Assembly (NCBI GenBank): GCA_014706295.1
Contig: JACSVZ010000002.1
Span: 51,486,717 to 51,550,716, forward strand
Direction of reading: 5' to 3'
Source: Lycocorax pyrrhopterus obiensis
Taxonomy: Eukaryota; Chordata; Aves; Passeriformes; Paradisaeidae
Length of the DNA stretch: 64,000 nucleotides
Shown here: positions 39,261 through 52,238 of the stretch, one piece after another
Position numbering within the stretch: position 1 is the stretch's first letter
How the letters are laid out: every line of letters starts with the position of its first letter
The notes under the pieces: model-generated
The model's database searches: none
What the model was told of the DNA's origin: nothing
Seen by the model: the letters and a program-made list of their open reading frames with translations, nothing else
Program-made: the position numbers and the translations under genes

Positions 39261-42200
39261 TTAATGTATGCCTTTTATTTTTGTCTACACTATTTCATAA
39301 AACCAATTTTCATTTTCATGCACATGATGAATTGCATGTTCTAAAAGCATTCTGACAACATTTAGGAGCATCTCTTCTTATTTTCTGGGAATTAGGGGAA
39401 AAAAATGATTATTTAAAAATATAACTCTTGACTGCAAGTGCTAACATTCGTAAGTTACATTAAACTATTACTCATTTAAACTGTGTTCTGACAAAAAAGC
39501 TGCTACGTATGTTTTCCTCAAGAAATGGGGGTTTATTGCAAATTATGTCTTCAAAACTAGTAATAAATGACTACTGTTTACTACTGTTATACTCTGTTGA
39601 GTATTTGTCTTAGCAGAATAGAGTGCCTCAGTCTTTAATACATCTCAGCTTTGTGCATGTTGCTCTGAAAATAACAGTAAGACTATTTTGTGGAACTTGC
39701 TGAATCTCAGAACAGCAGTGCCACATCTGTGTTGCAGCCACTGGTGCCATGGATAAGAACTGGCACTGCAGCTCCTCAGAGCTTTCCCCTGGGTAGCTTC
39801 CGTGGCAGGCACTGGCCTTCTGTTCCCCTGAAACACTAAGTTTTATCCAACTTCACCTACATGTCTAAATGAATTATAAACTACGAAAAAGCTTGCCACA
39901 ACAGTTTATTTTACCCAACGATGAAAGACATACAGACAGAACTTCTTCAGTAATTATAGGAAGATGGCAAGGCCAATGAATCACTGCATCTAAGGTCCAA
40001 GTGTAAAACTGAATTCTCAATTTTCAGACGTCAACTATCTGCCTTTTACTTCAGATGTCCTCCTTGTGAAACGGAGTGTAAGTGACCTATCAGAGTCATT
40101 CTGAAGAACAGGATTAAGGAGAACCTGTGGGTCAAGAGGAATTACACACATCAGGGAAACTACAGACAGATTGAAGAGTCCTCAAAATAATTAACATACT
40201 CTACTGAATGATGCCACAGAAGTCAAATCCTGACTTCTTAAGTCTGGAATAAAAATATTTAAATAACTTAAATGAAAAAGTTTATACCATTAACTTCCTA
40301 GTGTAAATGCAATTCATTTTTACTATTAATACAGAAATTATTTATACTGGAATTATACTGCTGCTTTTCCCCCCTCCTCCATTTCTCTTTTAATTTAATC
40401 TCTTAGCGTCAAAGTAAATAAAGGCACCAAACATGTTTATCCACTGTAGAGCAGAGGCAATTTGCAAACTTTTATTTTTCAGTGCTGCCATTCTTAGTGA
40501 CTTTTGTAAACACGTGGTGAGCACAACAGGATTTACGATCTCTCTTACTGTACCCTTTGAATCGGTAGTGTAGGAACGGGAACAATTTCTAGGGTAAGAT
40601 TCTTAAGGAGCATAAATATATTTATTTATTTAGTAATTAATTAGTAGCCAGGTATTTCATACTGCCATCTCCTCATTTCTTGTTAAGGACAAAATCAGAA
40701 TTAAAACCATTAAAACCAGAATTAAAACTAAAATACACTGAAAATCCAAGAGGTGGTTACAGCATACTATTCTTGGTAAGTTTTATAAAATTAATTTCTT
40801 TCTCTCCCCCTTTTTTTTTTTTTTCTCAAAACACCTCTTCTACTAAAATTCTGCAATACGACTGCAGAAACTCTTACACAGGATACTAAACTCATCTCTG
40901 AGCTTCTTGGAAAGAGATACTGGTCTGTTCACAACAACATATGTATAACTAAGGAATGTTGAACTTAAATCCCTGCAATTTCACCAACAGAACTGTTTGA
41001 AGATCAGACTGAGCTCTTGGCCTTGTTCCATCCACATTCTGAGCAAATAACACTTTATGTAAACAAATTAGGGGATAAGAAACACTGTCCCCCAGTGCTA
41101 TATCCATGTGAATGAACATGTGTACTTACAGAATGCATAGCCAAGGACTAGTAAAAATCTCAAAGATGCCAGTTTGGTACCTATATATTTGCTTTGTTCT
41201 GTTTTGCTTGGGTTTGGCTTCCCCCCCATTGAATTGACACTACTTCTGCAGCACAAAAATTAATCCAGTTGAACAACATTCAACTTCCTAGAGCATAAAT
41301 ATCTGAGTAGCAACTCTATTAGATATTCTACTTATTTCTTTTTCAACAAGAACATAAATTTTTAAAACTGCTTACTACTCAAAAGAATAAATGTGACACT
41401 AAAAGATGATTTGACATTTGGCTCAAACTTATTGCTAACTCATTTTGGGTGAAAAATTGAGGTGGTGAGAACTTTTACTTTTTCTGCAGAAATTCTGAGG
41501 ATCCTTTCTATGTTCTGAAATGATTACGAATGATTACTATCTATTTATGAATGTCTCATCACAGAGCAGTGGGAAAGGACTTGGTTCTCAGACCTAAGTT
41601 TCTGTCAGACCTCTCCATGTGCAGGTCCACCAGAGGAGTTTCTATGTTGGCCAATACATCAAGCTCCCAGCTTCACACAGCTGGGATGGTAGTACGAAAA
41701 ATGAAACCCTCTTTTTTTCTCCCCATAAAAAACTCCCAGATATGGAGGCCCTGGGGCATGGCCCTGCACAGCACCCAGGACCATACATATTGCTCATTTC
41801 GGCAGCAAAGACTAGATTATCCGAGACAGAAGAATGACCTTAAATGTATTTTCCAGTGTGAATCTGTTTCACATGGACAAGTGGCATTTATGATCCCTAC
41901 ACATGTGGAATGTCTGTAAAATGCTTTAAGATCAACAACATGCAGGATCTAAGCAGAGAATGAGTGGAAGTGTGAGGAAGATACACCGTTTTGAAAACAA
42001 AAAAATGTAATGCTGAGAGTCTCTGGTTGTTCTGTTTTGCATTTATTTGCATGGACATGTGTGTCTCTACACCAAGGGAGGGAAACAATATCATTTGAAT
42101 GTTTCCTCACTGACAGAGGATACAGTGCCAAGCTGAACAAACATCTACCCTCTAGCAGGGACACTCTAAAACCAGTTTACCTGGAATAATTGAGTTTATA

Positions 42201-43329
42201 ATTTCTACTCCAAATAATTATAATAAAAATAATGGTCCTCAGAAGTGATTGGCACTAAACATACTCCGCTATGCTTAGTTATACATTAGTCATGCATAGC
42301 CCTATTTGTCAATTATTAGGGCTGTGATAGTAACTCTAAAAGGTAGTGACTGTTAGGATGTTCTTACTGTTCTGGGTGACCTGAAAAGTATAATTAGGTA
42401 TTTTCTCTGACCTTACGTCTCTGAAATATATACAGATAAACAAAGAATGGGACAAACTTTCCTTGTCCTTCCTATTAGCCTCATTTTCAGCCAGAGAAAG
42501 TAAATAATATATATTTCAGAACTCCAAAAAACATCAAAAAAACTTCTTACTCATTTAATCCCCGTTTATGTTTAAAAGAGCCAGTCTAAAGCACGAGCTA
42601 TACAGACAATCATCAAACAAGAGACATGTACAAGGAAAACACTAGAAAAATGTGAATAGTTGAGCAACTTACTCCAAAGGAGGAAAGCAGACAATAGAGT
42701 AACACACGTCTCAGTATTGAGAATGCTTTTGTTCATTTTTAGGTACAAGGTGATCTGAAAGAGCTCCAATGTGACAAGATGATAAAGCAAACATGAGCAA
42801 GTGCAAGGTCTGAAGCAGGGGAGTACCCCCCAAAAAAGAGAAGACAAACACAAAGAAAACCCCCCAAGACCTTGAAGCATGAGCAGGGGAAAAATATTTC
42901 AAATAGGCTAGTGATTAGGGAAATTGCTCTATGAACACCCACTGCAGATTAGTAGTTAAAGACGGATGTCAAAAAGAAGAAAATAAAAGCTATACTATGG
43001 CACGCACCTTTTATTCTGATCACAGAACCTTTTATTTCATTTTTATCTAACTTCAGCACTACCTAACATTTTCTTTTCCTTTTACCTACACACTCTCTTT
43101 CTCAATATTGGAAACTGTCAATGTGTTCTTCAAATATTTGTATTCATTTTAAAAGAAATAAAATCTTTTGTAATACAGCTTGTAAAAATATAGTAAGTAA
43201 GCCTCCTCCTAAGTTAAAACATTTCTACCATTTATTCCTGAATATAGTTAAGTACATGTTTATGCTCTTCTAATTTCTTGGTTGTCATACAGTGCTTCAT
43301 GCAACAATATTTATTCTATGTACTGTCTT
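39261..43329. other. Unique AT-rich non-coding DNA
   Basis: No gene is supported. The plus-strand frame at 41551-41919 (122 codons) shows no family features, and two frames overlap across the same stretch. A short tandem array lies at 40696-40734. Confidence 0.5.
40696..40734. repeat. Imperfect AATTAAAACCA tandem repeat
   Basis: Three to four degenerate units of (GA)ATTAAAACCA. Confidence 0.7.
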
Positions 43330-43990
43330 AGACCTCAGCAATGTGTGTATTTGTGGACTGTTGACTGCAGAAGCCATTCTCAGAATCCAGCCTTTCAGTG
43401 TCCAGTCTTAATGACAACTGCCAAACCTGTAAAACTGTGTTACTATTGATTATATTAAGTCAAGGTGCTGTCAGCGAGCCTTCCACCACCTGCGGTTAAT
43501 TCATGTTAAGCTACATTTCTTATCCAGTTGGTTATTTCTTGAATGCAACGATCTTTTATATATTCTCTTTCAAGATTCATTGAAGAGCTTTTCTGTTCCA
43601 AATAAGTGCCAGAAAATGAAATTCCATCCTTCTTTAGAAAGAGAAAACATGAAATGTGTGCTACACTGCTGCCATTCATTACTCATTATTTTCTTTAACT
43701 TTTTAAAGAAACCTTGCCCTTGAGTGTTAATTGCATTTCCATTAAGAAACATGCACAACTCCCTGCCAGCTATTAGCTGTCATGATCAGAAATGAAGACT
43801 AATGCTAGTTATAGCATCTTAAAAACAGTGGAACATTGCCACAGCCAAATTAGCTGATAAGGAATGTAATTTTAACTTGAAAGACAGCCTTTTGTTGTAT
43901 GGAATGGATGATACAAGTGTGATTAGATTCTGATGTTGGTTTGTTGCTCTCCATTCACATTTATTTGAAGTGGCATCATAAAAACCTCAT
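43330..43990. promoter_or_regulatory. Candidate conserved non-coding element
   Basis: A long stretch of balanced composition without simple repeats, rich in developmental transcription-factor words: TAATTGCATTTCC near 43729, GATAAG (43856-43861) abutting the TEAD-type GGAATGT (43861-43867), and GATTAG (43921-43926). No coding frame or known repeat explains it. The resemblance to vertebrate conserved enhancers is my impression and was not aligned. Confidence 0.28.
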
Positions 43991-45270
43991 TTGAAGATGC
44001 AATAGTTTATCTTAGGAAAGAAAAGAGCTGGACTGAGGCACGGTCCTAGTAGACCTAGATTCTAGACCCTAAAACTGTGTCTTGGTCTTTTATATATTTC
44101 TATTTTAGAGAAATAAAATTTTCAAAAACCCACTGTAACTACAGGCAGCACAAAGAATGAATTCTAGTCTACAAACTCTCTGAAACAATACAAAAAAGAA
44201 GACACAGGAGAATGAGTTTCTCCATTAAAAAATCATGGACTGCAAATTCAAAGACCAAACTCCTCATTTCATTTATGGAACAGGGGCGGGGAAGAAGAAA
44301 AAGGCAGAAGTTTCCAAATGAACAAATACACATTTCACCTTGAAAATGTAAAGGGCTTCATCACTTATACAGGTACCAAAGACTGAGTAAAGGAATTTGC
44401 CATCCCCCTTTGCCTCTCATCAAAGGGAGTTAGAATGCCCACAGCCGTGATGGTTTCCCTGGTAATCGAGTTGTGGCTACTGCTAGCCCAAACAGCTGAA
44501 GGACAGTAAGACTCCTGGGAGGCGTTTCCACCTTTAATACCATGAACTGACCTAAACACAGTTTTCTTGAGTTCACACGAAAACTGGATTATTTGAGTTA
44601 TCTGAACTGGCCAAGTCCTTCCTTAAGCTCTTACTTCTAGGGAAGCTAGCTGACAATTTTTAATCTCTCTTATGAGACGTAAGACTAATAGGCTTGATTT
44701 TTATGTTATTGTAAGTTTAGTTACAGTTCTTTTTAGATAAAAGAAACACTAGACACCAAAAAGTAAAAAGTAATAGAGCAAGAGCTATCAGTCCTTTGCA
44801 TATGATTAGACTAGAAGACCCTTGCACAGAAGTCTGGGCAGCAAAACGGGAGAAGGAATGGGAAAACAGGCAGAAGGCAGTGTAGGTTTTAGCTCTGTTT
44901 ACTCACTCTTACTCTTTACTAAGTTTCAAAGAACAATGCAGAGTTAAAATAAATCAGCAGTGCAGGCATGAAACAACATTAATGTAAAATTAATAGCTCA
45001 AGTCTAACACCTCTGGAAACACATCAGCTATGAGGCAAATAAACTCTGAAGCCTTGAGTACAATCTAATAAAGAATATTAAAAAAAATTCCAGTGGCATA
45101 TCTAATTTTTTAAGTTTTCAATTTAAGTCCATCTAGACTTAAGAACTTCTGAGTTATTACTTAAATTGTATCAAAAGTTTGGTTTTAAATGAACAGTTAC
45201 TTATACCTTGAGTTCCAAGTTCAACTATTAGAACAGAAAAAATATATTTTAGCTTGTTTAAATTAAAGGG

Positions 45271-45307
45271 AAAAAACCCAAAACCACCCCCAAAACCAAA
45301 CAAAAAG
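45271..45307. repeat. A/C-rich low-complexity tract
   Basis: Runs of A alternating with CC/CCC blocks. Confidence 0.8.
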
Positions 45308-46003
45308 CATTAGCATTTAAGATCAAATACAGTTCCCTCAGTTCTTCCCCTATTTGCAGTATCCAGGCAAATGATCTGGTATTCAGTTACACTACTGAAA
45401 TAGTTGGATTTTTCAAGAGAGTCTGACTTTTAATTACAAGTCTACAATACTCTCTGCAATTGTGTCTAAATCATTTACTGACATCTTAACCAGCAAGCAT
45501 CTATTTGTCTCAGAAACTTGAGAGAAGGAACAGACTATAAACATGAAGTAGCCATTTAACTCAATACCAATATAAATAAAAATATATTAACCTTGAAGTA
45601 CAATAGAGACCTCTTTAGTTTCTAAATATTTTCACATAGGGATAATATTTTGCTTCCTTTCAGAGGAAAGGTTTCTGGAAGAACAGATCCATGACAGTTG
45701 TATCACAGTCTAAATGAAGACCTTTGCTCAAGCTGGCACCCTCTTTGAAGCTGTGCAACTGTTTCAGAGGAGCTCCTTCTGCTCTATTCTACATACACAC
45801 CATTACTGTGCCAGGATATGTTTTGATAAAAGTTTTATCAAAATACAGTGGTTCTGTGAAAATCTGTAGTGGAACATCTCCAAATAATAAAGTAGATTAT
45901 CCCAACATCTCTCAAAGTGCAGCTGAATAAAATATTTTTTAAACACAATTTTTCTTGTGGCCAAATGCTTTCTCGTCTACATGATACAATTGTGAGCGGG
46001 CCA

Positions 46004-46025
46004 CATGCCAAGGACTCTTGGCATG
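46004..46025. repeat. Perfect 9-bp stem hairpin
   Basis: CATGCCAAG, loop GACT, CTTGGCATG. The inverted repeat is exact. It lies just downstream (in the minus sense) of the candidate exon at 46053-46156. Confidence 0.75.
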
Positions 46026-46052
46026 AGGAATTTCCATTTGAATTCAACTTAC

Positions 46053-46156
46053 TAAGGTGTTGTAATATGTCTGGATGAGTATACTCTTCTCTAAACACAT
46101 TTATGGTGCTTTCAGGTTGTAACTCCGACATGTTACTGTCATTCTTTAAAGACATC
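46053..46156 (-). CDS. Weak candidate coding exon, unidentified
   Basis: On the minus strand a 104-bp stretch is preceded by an acceptor-like 'ttgctcattttag' and followed by a strong donor 'A|gtaagt'. It is open in one frame, giving 34 complete codons with a mixed, soluble-protein-like composition (centre ELQPESTINVFREEYTHPD). Split codons at both edges mean it would need partner exons. I recognise no family. The polypyrimidine tract is weak, no partner exon is visible in the window, and such combinations arise by chance in 64 kb. The open frame also runs past the donor, which neither supports nor excludes an exon. Confidence 0.15.
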
Positions 46157-46188
46157 CTAAAATGAGCAATATGTTCCATGTTCATCAC

Positions 46189-47182
46189 TGTCTAGTGAAA
46201 AGAGAAAAAGCTTAAGAGGCACTAGATTCTAGAGAACATAATTGCTCAAGGAACAGCACTGGTCACAGAAAGCTCTGCATATGTTGCAGATAATACCACA
46301 CAACATTTACAACTCAATTAGCCTAAACTAAAATGACTATGGATCCCATCTGCCTTTTCAAAACCACACTGATCAATTAAAATTTCTTTAAAACCAGATT
46401 TCTGTCATCTCAGCTACCTACACTTTGAGAATTAAAAGACTACCAGGAATTGTTTTAATCAAGGACTGCTTAAAGAATCCAGGAGCATTACAGTTTGAGA
46501 GATTAAACTACAGATAGTTGAAGTAAAGGACAAAAAGTAATGCACATTACTCTAGAACTACAAAGAGTAGTTAGAATTAGAAACTCTTTAGGAAGAATAA
46601 TTAAGAGTGACTTTCCAACAGTTTCCTGCTTATTTAGGAGTTTATTACTTCATTCCTTGTAGATTAAGGAGATTAACATTGTTTCCTTTCAAAAAAACCC
46701 AAACCTGTTTACTTTCCAAGTAATCATTCTTTCAATCAATACTTTTAGCAGCAGCTTTTTCCTCAAGGAAAGCAAAACAAAACAAACCTTAATTATTTCA
46801 TACATTCTCCTAAACGATCTTCTGAGGTGTTTTTCATTTAACACCTAATTATTTCCATTAGAATTTGGATAGGCTAACTAAAAACTTTATTTTTCATTTC
46901 CGTTTGGAAATAAATGGTAGCTACTAAGAATCACTTTTTCCTTTAAGAATCTCACTGTTATAGAGAGAACGTTTCCCAATTTAGAATTATTTGTTTTTGT
47001 TAATCGTCAATCCTATGAATCCTACCCAACAGCTGTTGGTTTTGGCAAACCTTTTCTGTGCCAGTGTATGTAGTTTCATTCCAAGTTTAACCTTCTTTTA
47101 CCTTCAAATACTAGCAGAAATAAAAATACCAACAGATGGGGTATCTATATCTATGTCTATCACAACTTAAGAGTTTTGAATA
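46189..47182. other. Unique AT-rich non-coding DNA
   Basis: Nothing recognisable in this stretch: no frame, repeat or motif cluster stands out. Confidence 0.55.
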
Positions 47183-47350
47183 CAGAATCACAGAGTCATT
47201 AGGGCTGGAAAAGACCTCTAAGATCAACAAGTCAACTCTGACCAATATCACCATTGCCACTAAACAATATTGTGGAGTGCTATGTCTACTTGGTTTTTGA
47301 ACAATTCCAGGGAAAGCAACTCTTATCACCTGCTTGGGGAGCCTGAAGAT
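47183..47350 (-). mobile_element. CR1 LINE, 3'-end fragment
   Basis: On the plus strand: 'acagaatcacagagtcatta', 'gggctggaaaagacctctaa', 'gatcaacaagtcaa', 'caccattgccactaaacaat', then 'gtctacttggtttttgaaca' and 'cacctgcttggggagcctg'. This is the reverse complement of a CR1 3' end of a subfamily different from the copy at 16110 ('ggaaaagacctctaagatca' version). It is strongly 5'-truncated and the match fades after 47350. Confidence 0.9.
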
Positions 47351-50059
47351 TTTAAACAATTCTAAAATCCAAGCTACTTGTATCAATAGTACTTTTTTAC
47401 CAGTGCCCCAGGTGGTGTTTGAAAGAACTTTTGTCATACATGATATGAGGTTTCTTTATATTGAGGATATATCTTTTTACTAGAGAATCTAACATATTTT
47501 ATAGAAGAATTTACTACAAGGGTTAATCTTTTCACTGTGGATCACTCCCTAGTCATTATTTGGATAAAGTTTGAATCAAAAATTATGTAGCCACTTAAAG
47601 GTATACCTATTTTCTGTTAATAACTAATTCCAATATTGGTTTGAGGGTGGAGTGAGGAGGAATGTCAATGTTTTTATACAACCTGTACTAACAGCTGTCC
47701 CTAAAACTTAATCCTGCAAGCTCTGCTCTGTGCACCATGCTTTTCCCAAGGTCTCTACAGCCACCCTACCCTCTTCATGCAGAGTATTTAATAAAATTTA
47801 TTTCCTCCGTATTCCTAGATTTGAACAATAATTTAAAAAAAAAACAAACAACAAAAACACCCCAAAAAACCAAACAAAAAACCCCAAAAAACAAACCAAA
47901 AAAACCCACAACAAACAATACTCTTACATGCCTCCTTTTGCTGTCCTTTAATATGCCAGCTTTTTAAACTATGAGATCTGGAGAACAATAGTACTCCACT
48001 CTCTTTTCTTCAAGGCAATCAATTTTGATTCTTCCCCTCAGAGATCAGGCATAAAGTAAATCTGAAAAACTCAGTGTTGAGAGTACAAATTCGAATTACG
48101 AACAGTTATCTCCTTCTACCTGTGGTATAGCCTTTCCCTACTTGCAAAGAAGTGGAAACAAAACAAAATTGTCCCATAATAATATATGAGTTCCCACATC
48201 ATCAGTAATTGAAAAGTAGAAATGCAGAACAGAAAATATCCACTCAGCAATGCTGCCTGAAATAAATGGGGCTTCTACCTCCTTATGCGTCTTGTTACCT
48301 TTAATTTTGGTTTTCACATATATCCATTATTGTGTTATTCACCATGGCAGTGAAGTCCTGTTGTTCTGACCAGACTCTGGAAGTAAACAGCAGGAGTTTG
48401 GTAATACTCATGAAACATGAATATATAAAATTCCTGGGCAGGCTGATGCTTCGAAAAATAGAAAGCAATCCCATACCAGAAATCTAGCTGCTGTCCTTCC
48501 CTTGAAGGAGTTAAGAAAAAAATAAACCCACAGTTTTACAATTTCCTGCTTTTGTACAATAGTATCTGCAAGACTGATTTGTCACCTGTGTGGGCTGAAC
48601 ATGATAAATTGCTTGCTTGCTAAAATTCAAGACTACTGACAAGGAATTTGGCCTCAGGACATTGTTTATTTCTTACAAAAGCTTTAGAAGGTCTTTGTAT
48701 GTGCTTTGTCAATCAAATATGGGCCAGGAAATCACTGTGCTGAATTCTAATGAAGAGACTAATCCTTTGCAAGGAATGTGTGCACCATCCCCAAATTACC
48801 TATCCACTACCTATGAGTCAGTTGAACTTGAGCTCCTAGATTGCACACATAACTCTGTCATCTAAGGCCCACACTCATCCCCTTTTTCATAAAAAATTCT
48901 CTTTTACATCAATGGCAATATCTCTGGAAAGATCAAGACAAGTTCCTCAGGTAATAGTTAAACGTATCTATGATTTTTGTTGCAGTACTTGCTAGCCAAT
49001 AGTAAATGTGACAAAGATTTTTACACCTGTTTGGACTATGTTCCTGATGAATCTGAACATAGATTAGCAGCACCAAAGCCTTGGAATAATACTGTCATGG
49101 CAAAGTAGTCCTACGCATTTGAAATAGATATTATGAATATTCATAATACAGAAAAACTATGCAATAATCTGCAGGAGACTAGAAAAGATATAAAAGGTGG
49201 CCTCCAAAGCATCCTGCAAAACATCTCAAGATACCAGATATCACGGTACATGAGGGACAGCAGGGTAGAGAGAATGCCTACCACTAAAGCCCCTAATATT
49301 GTACATGTCTTCAGATTAAAAATAAGTCCATTTTAGGCAACTGAAGGAGTGTTGATTGAGCTTCTATTAGGTACTTTTTTTTTTATTTTAATAACTTTCA
49401 AAGACTTTTTCAAAGCTATAAAGGCCATACATCCCACATAATTAGAAGATTTCTCATCTTTCTCCTAATCAGCTTGCTACGGCCAAATTATTGATGGTTA
49501 AACTTTAAAAAAAATCAGTGGAAAGGTTAAAATCATAAAGAACATGAACTATTATGAGAAAAAAAAAGCATCATGGAAAAAAGGATTGGCCACAACAAAT
49601 GGTTTTAAACAAGACTGAGGTTGTGGGCTAAGCCAGTTTACTACCTGTTTTTTGCAACAAGCATAAGAAACACATGATAGAAGACAACAGATCTATTGGC
49701 AGAATTACAGGTACAGACAAAAATTAAAAGACCGGATCTCACCTCTTACATGCAGGAAAAGTAAAACACATGTACACACGGACACCCTTTCTAAAAAGAG
49801 GAAGAGGAGAAAACCCAACTGCAAAGTTTTGACCGCAATCTATGTACATGCCTAGAGAGAAAGGATGGTGTTTAAGCTGTCACTTAAATCTACAGACTTG
49901 GGCCAACTGGATTGAAGGTCATTCTGGTCAGGATGGTACAGGAAACAGCAAAGATAAAAGGTTACATTGCTGTCTTTATAGGGAGGCAAACACTCTACAG
50001 ACAGAACAAAGTCTTTATTACGATCTATGACGGAAGAAGATTCTGCTAGAACAAAAGAA
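47351..50059. other. Unique AT-rich non-coding DNA
   Basis: No gene is supported. Contains the A/C-rich tract at 47835-47919 and a T-run near 49375. Remaining sequence shows no recognised repeat. Confidence 0.55.
47835..47919. repeat. A/C-rich low-complexity tract (about 85 bp)
   Basis: A-runs of four to ten bases separated by C, CC or CCCC blocks, with no fixed period. The open frame across it translates to a K/P/T/N low-complexity peptide and is not a gene. Confidence 0.9.
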
Positions 50060-50540
50060 GTCAATGGCCAGGGTGATGTGCCTTAGCTGCGATAGCTCTT
50101 TAATACACTACAGTGGAGCCCGGTATTATGAATCTCATGCCTCAGGAACACTTAGATTAATAGTGTGAAATGTCAAATAGCTATCTACCAGGTGTGAACC
50201 ATTAGGTCTCTGTGATTTGGTGCACTCTGATACATCCATTTGATGCAGGGTGCAAATGTAATCAACTTTGATTATGATGTGCTGCTGTGGGCACTTTGGG
50301 AGAGGCTGATTTATTTTTAGATGACTGCATCTCTTGAACCATTAGAGCTCTCTTGCTGAAAATCACTGTGTAACTAGTACTGGAGGGCCATTGATACATA
50401 ACCATCATGTGCTATTTCTACGTAGGAGGCCTAAAACATGCGGTATTGATGTGCTTCAATTTTTCTGAGGGCTCCACTAGAATAGTTTTATAGCCAGACG
50501 GGATGGATAATTTATTAATTTACATAATGCATCTGACCAT
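50060..50540. promoter_or_regulatory. Best candidate conserved enhancer (T-box, TCF/LEF, MEF2 motifs)
   Basis: A 480-bp block of complex, repeat-free sequence. It has a perfect T-box half-site AGGTGTGAA (50190-50198), a TCF/LEF word CTTTGAT inside the near-palindrome ATCAACTTTGAT (50261-50272), and a perfect MEF2 word TTATTTTTAG (reverse of CTAAAAATAA, 50311-50320). AT-rich homeodomain/POU-like words lie near 50509-50530. No coding frame or transposon explains it. These consensus words are established for the named factor families; their use here is inference. Confidence 0.33.
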
Positions 50541-51649
50541 TCAATATATCTTAAAAAAAGGAAGGGAAATGAATATGAGTTGCTCCGGACCAAATGAATT
50601 CCTTCACAGATCCACAGGAAACAGTTTTGCTGGCAATTCACTTGGCTTTATTTTGAAAGGACCTTGCAGCATTTTTAATAAAAACTTCATACCTGCTTAG
50701 TGGATTACATAAGAAAACCTTGCTGCCCAGTAACTAGCCCATTAAAACTCTCACTAACAGACTCACACCAAGCTGTGAACAGAAGACGGCTTAAGGTGTT
50801 GCAGAGAGTGCTGAAATTACTCTCTGCCAGCTACTGCAGTGCCCCCATGCAGGAACTTGTGAGCTGGATCACAAGAGAAAATGGCAAGGAGATGGTTTTG
50901 AAATCATTATCAGACACCAATCTTTCAGCTTGGGTATAAACTGCTTGTGGCTGTGAGCTCATCCCACACTCTCAGCTTTCAGAGCAGACCTATTCTTAGA
51001 GAAAAAGGTGTTGGAGGTCCACCACTATTTGTTCTTTGAGCCTTCCCCTTCTGCCATGCAGCAGAACCACAAGAGGTGTGCGCGCCATCATGCAGGGAGA
51101 CAAAAATACCTGCTCTGCAAGTTGAATGTTACTGTATAAAATACTCATAGGTCTCCAGGAATTAGTTCATCAAACCAATCTGAGGCTTACTTTTTATCTT
51201 GCTCGACTCTTCTATAGCTCACATTTCAGATCAAGACACAGTATTATATTAAAACTAAATAAAAGCTCATGTGATTTATGATTCCTGAACCAATCAAGGA
51301 ATCCATGCTTTCTGCTAGGCCAAAGATGATCATGATGCATGTCCATCTTATCTGAAGAGTTTTAAAATTAACAAAGGATTTTTCATCAAGAGAAACCCAA
51401 AACCATCTTTCTCTGGACAAGAGTGAAGCAACAGATTTCAGGAGAATTTTTTACTTCTGTAAAATATTCAATCCCTCTAGTTTACTTTTGCTGAGCACTG
51501 AGATACATTTGGGAAATGACACTGCAAACTCTTGTCAGGTGGAAGAAAACAGTCTTTCTGATGTCTTTCACAGAATAAATACAACTGTGTTTGGTAGAAC
51601 ATGATGTTAGGAAAATTTTGTCATCAAAAGCCAACTCCGGCATGATACT

Positions 51650-51665
51650 AAAAAAAAAAAAAAAA
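51650..51665. repeat. Poly(A) tract (16 bp)
   Basis: Uninterrupted run of A; no retroposed sequence is recognised upstream. Confidence 0.9.
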
Positions 51666-52206
51666 TTACATTAGTTCTAGGAAGAAGACTCCAGAAATTT
51701 TTATCCTTTCATTATTGCTTGGGTTCCTTCTCCTGTTTACAAGAGTCAGCTTGTCTTTGCTATTCTCACTGTGAGTCCAGCCATGGCTTTGTCCAAGGGC
51801 TATGATGAAACAGCAAGATAAATGTGCATGCTCCAAGACCTCCCAGAAGACATACTCAGATATGGGAACAAAAAAGTGGTCTGGTCAAACCTCAGTGCCA
51901 GAAGCTATCCAACAGAGTTTTCATATGCTCACTGATAAATTTCTCAGGACTGGTTTTCCCTTCCCTTTGAGGAGGATGCTGTTGGGATCTGCTTCCCCTT
52001 AAATAGTACCTGTAGAGACTGCTGTTTAACAACTATTTACCCATTTCTGAACTTTCCTGTCTTTTTTGCATGTAGCTCACCTCTCAAGAGGATTTGCCTA
52101 CATTTCAGCGAAAAAAAAAAAAGTGGTAACAGCTTTCTGAGTAGGTTTCAGATGTTTAGTCTGCTTATATTCTTAAAACTCACAGTTTTAAACCAATTAA
52201 ATAGCC

Positions 52207-52238
52207 TCAGGTAGTTATTAGAGACTCAGGTAGTTATT
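52207..52238. repeat. 19-bp tandem duplication, partial
   Basis: TCAGGTAGTTATT at 52207-52219 is repeated exactly at 52226-52238, separated by AGAGAC. Confidence 0.8.

Larger units (their letters stand above)
43991..46052. other. Unique AT-rich non-coding DNA
   Basis: No gene is supported. An A/C-rich low-complexity tract lies at 45271-45307. About 44400-44560 is slightly richer in G, C and CpG and includes a degenerate RFX X-box-like word (GTTTCCCTGGTAAT); its nature is unknown. Confidence 0.5.

Noticed and set aside
41551..41919. 122-codon plus-strand frame
   Set aside because: A second frame overlaps it on the same strand, composition is not protein-like, and no family or splice context is seen.
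47835..47919. C4A4-like interstitial telomere
   Set aside because: The A and C blocks vary in length without a fixed period, and the vertebrate telomere unit TTAGGG/CCCTAA is absent.
47737..47967. 76-codon plus-strand frame rich in K, P, T and N
   Set aside because: It translates the A/C-rich low-complexity tract.
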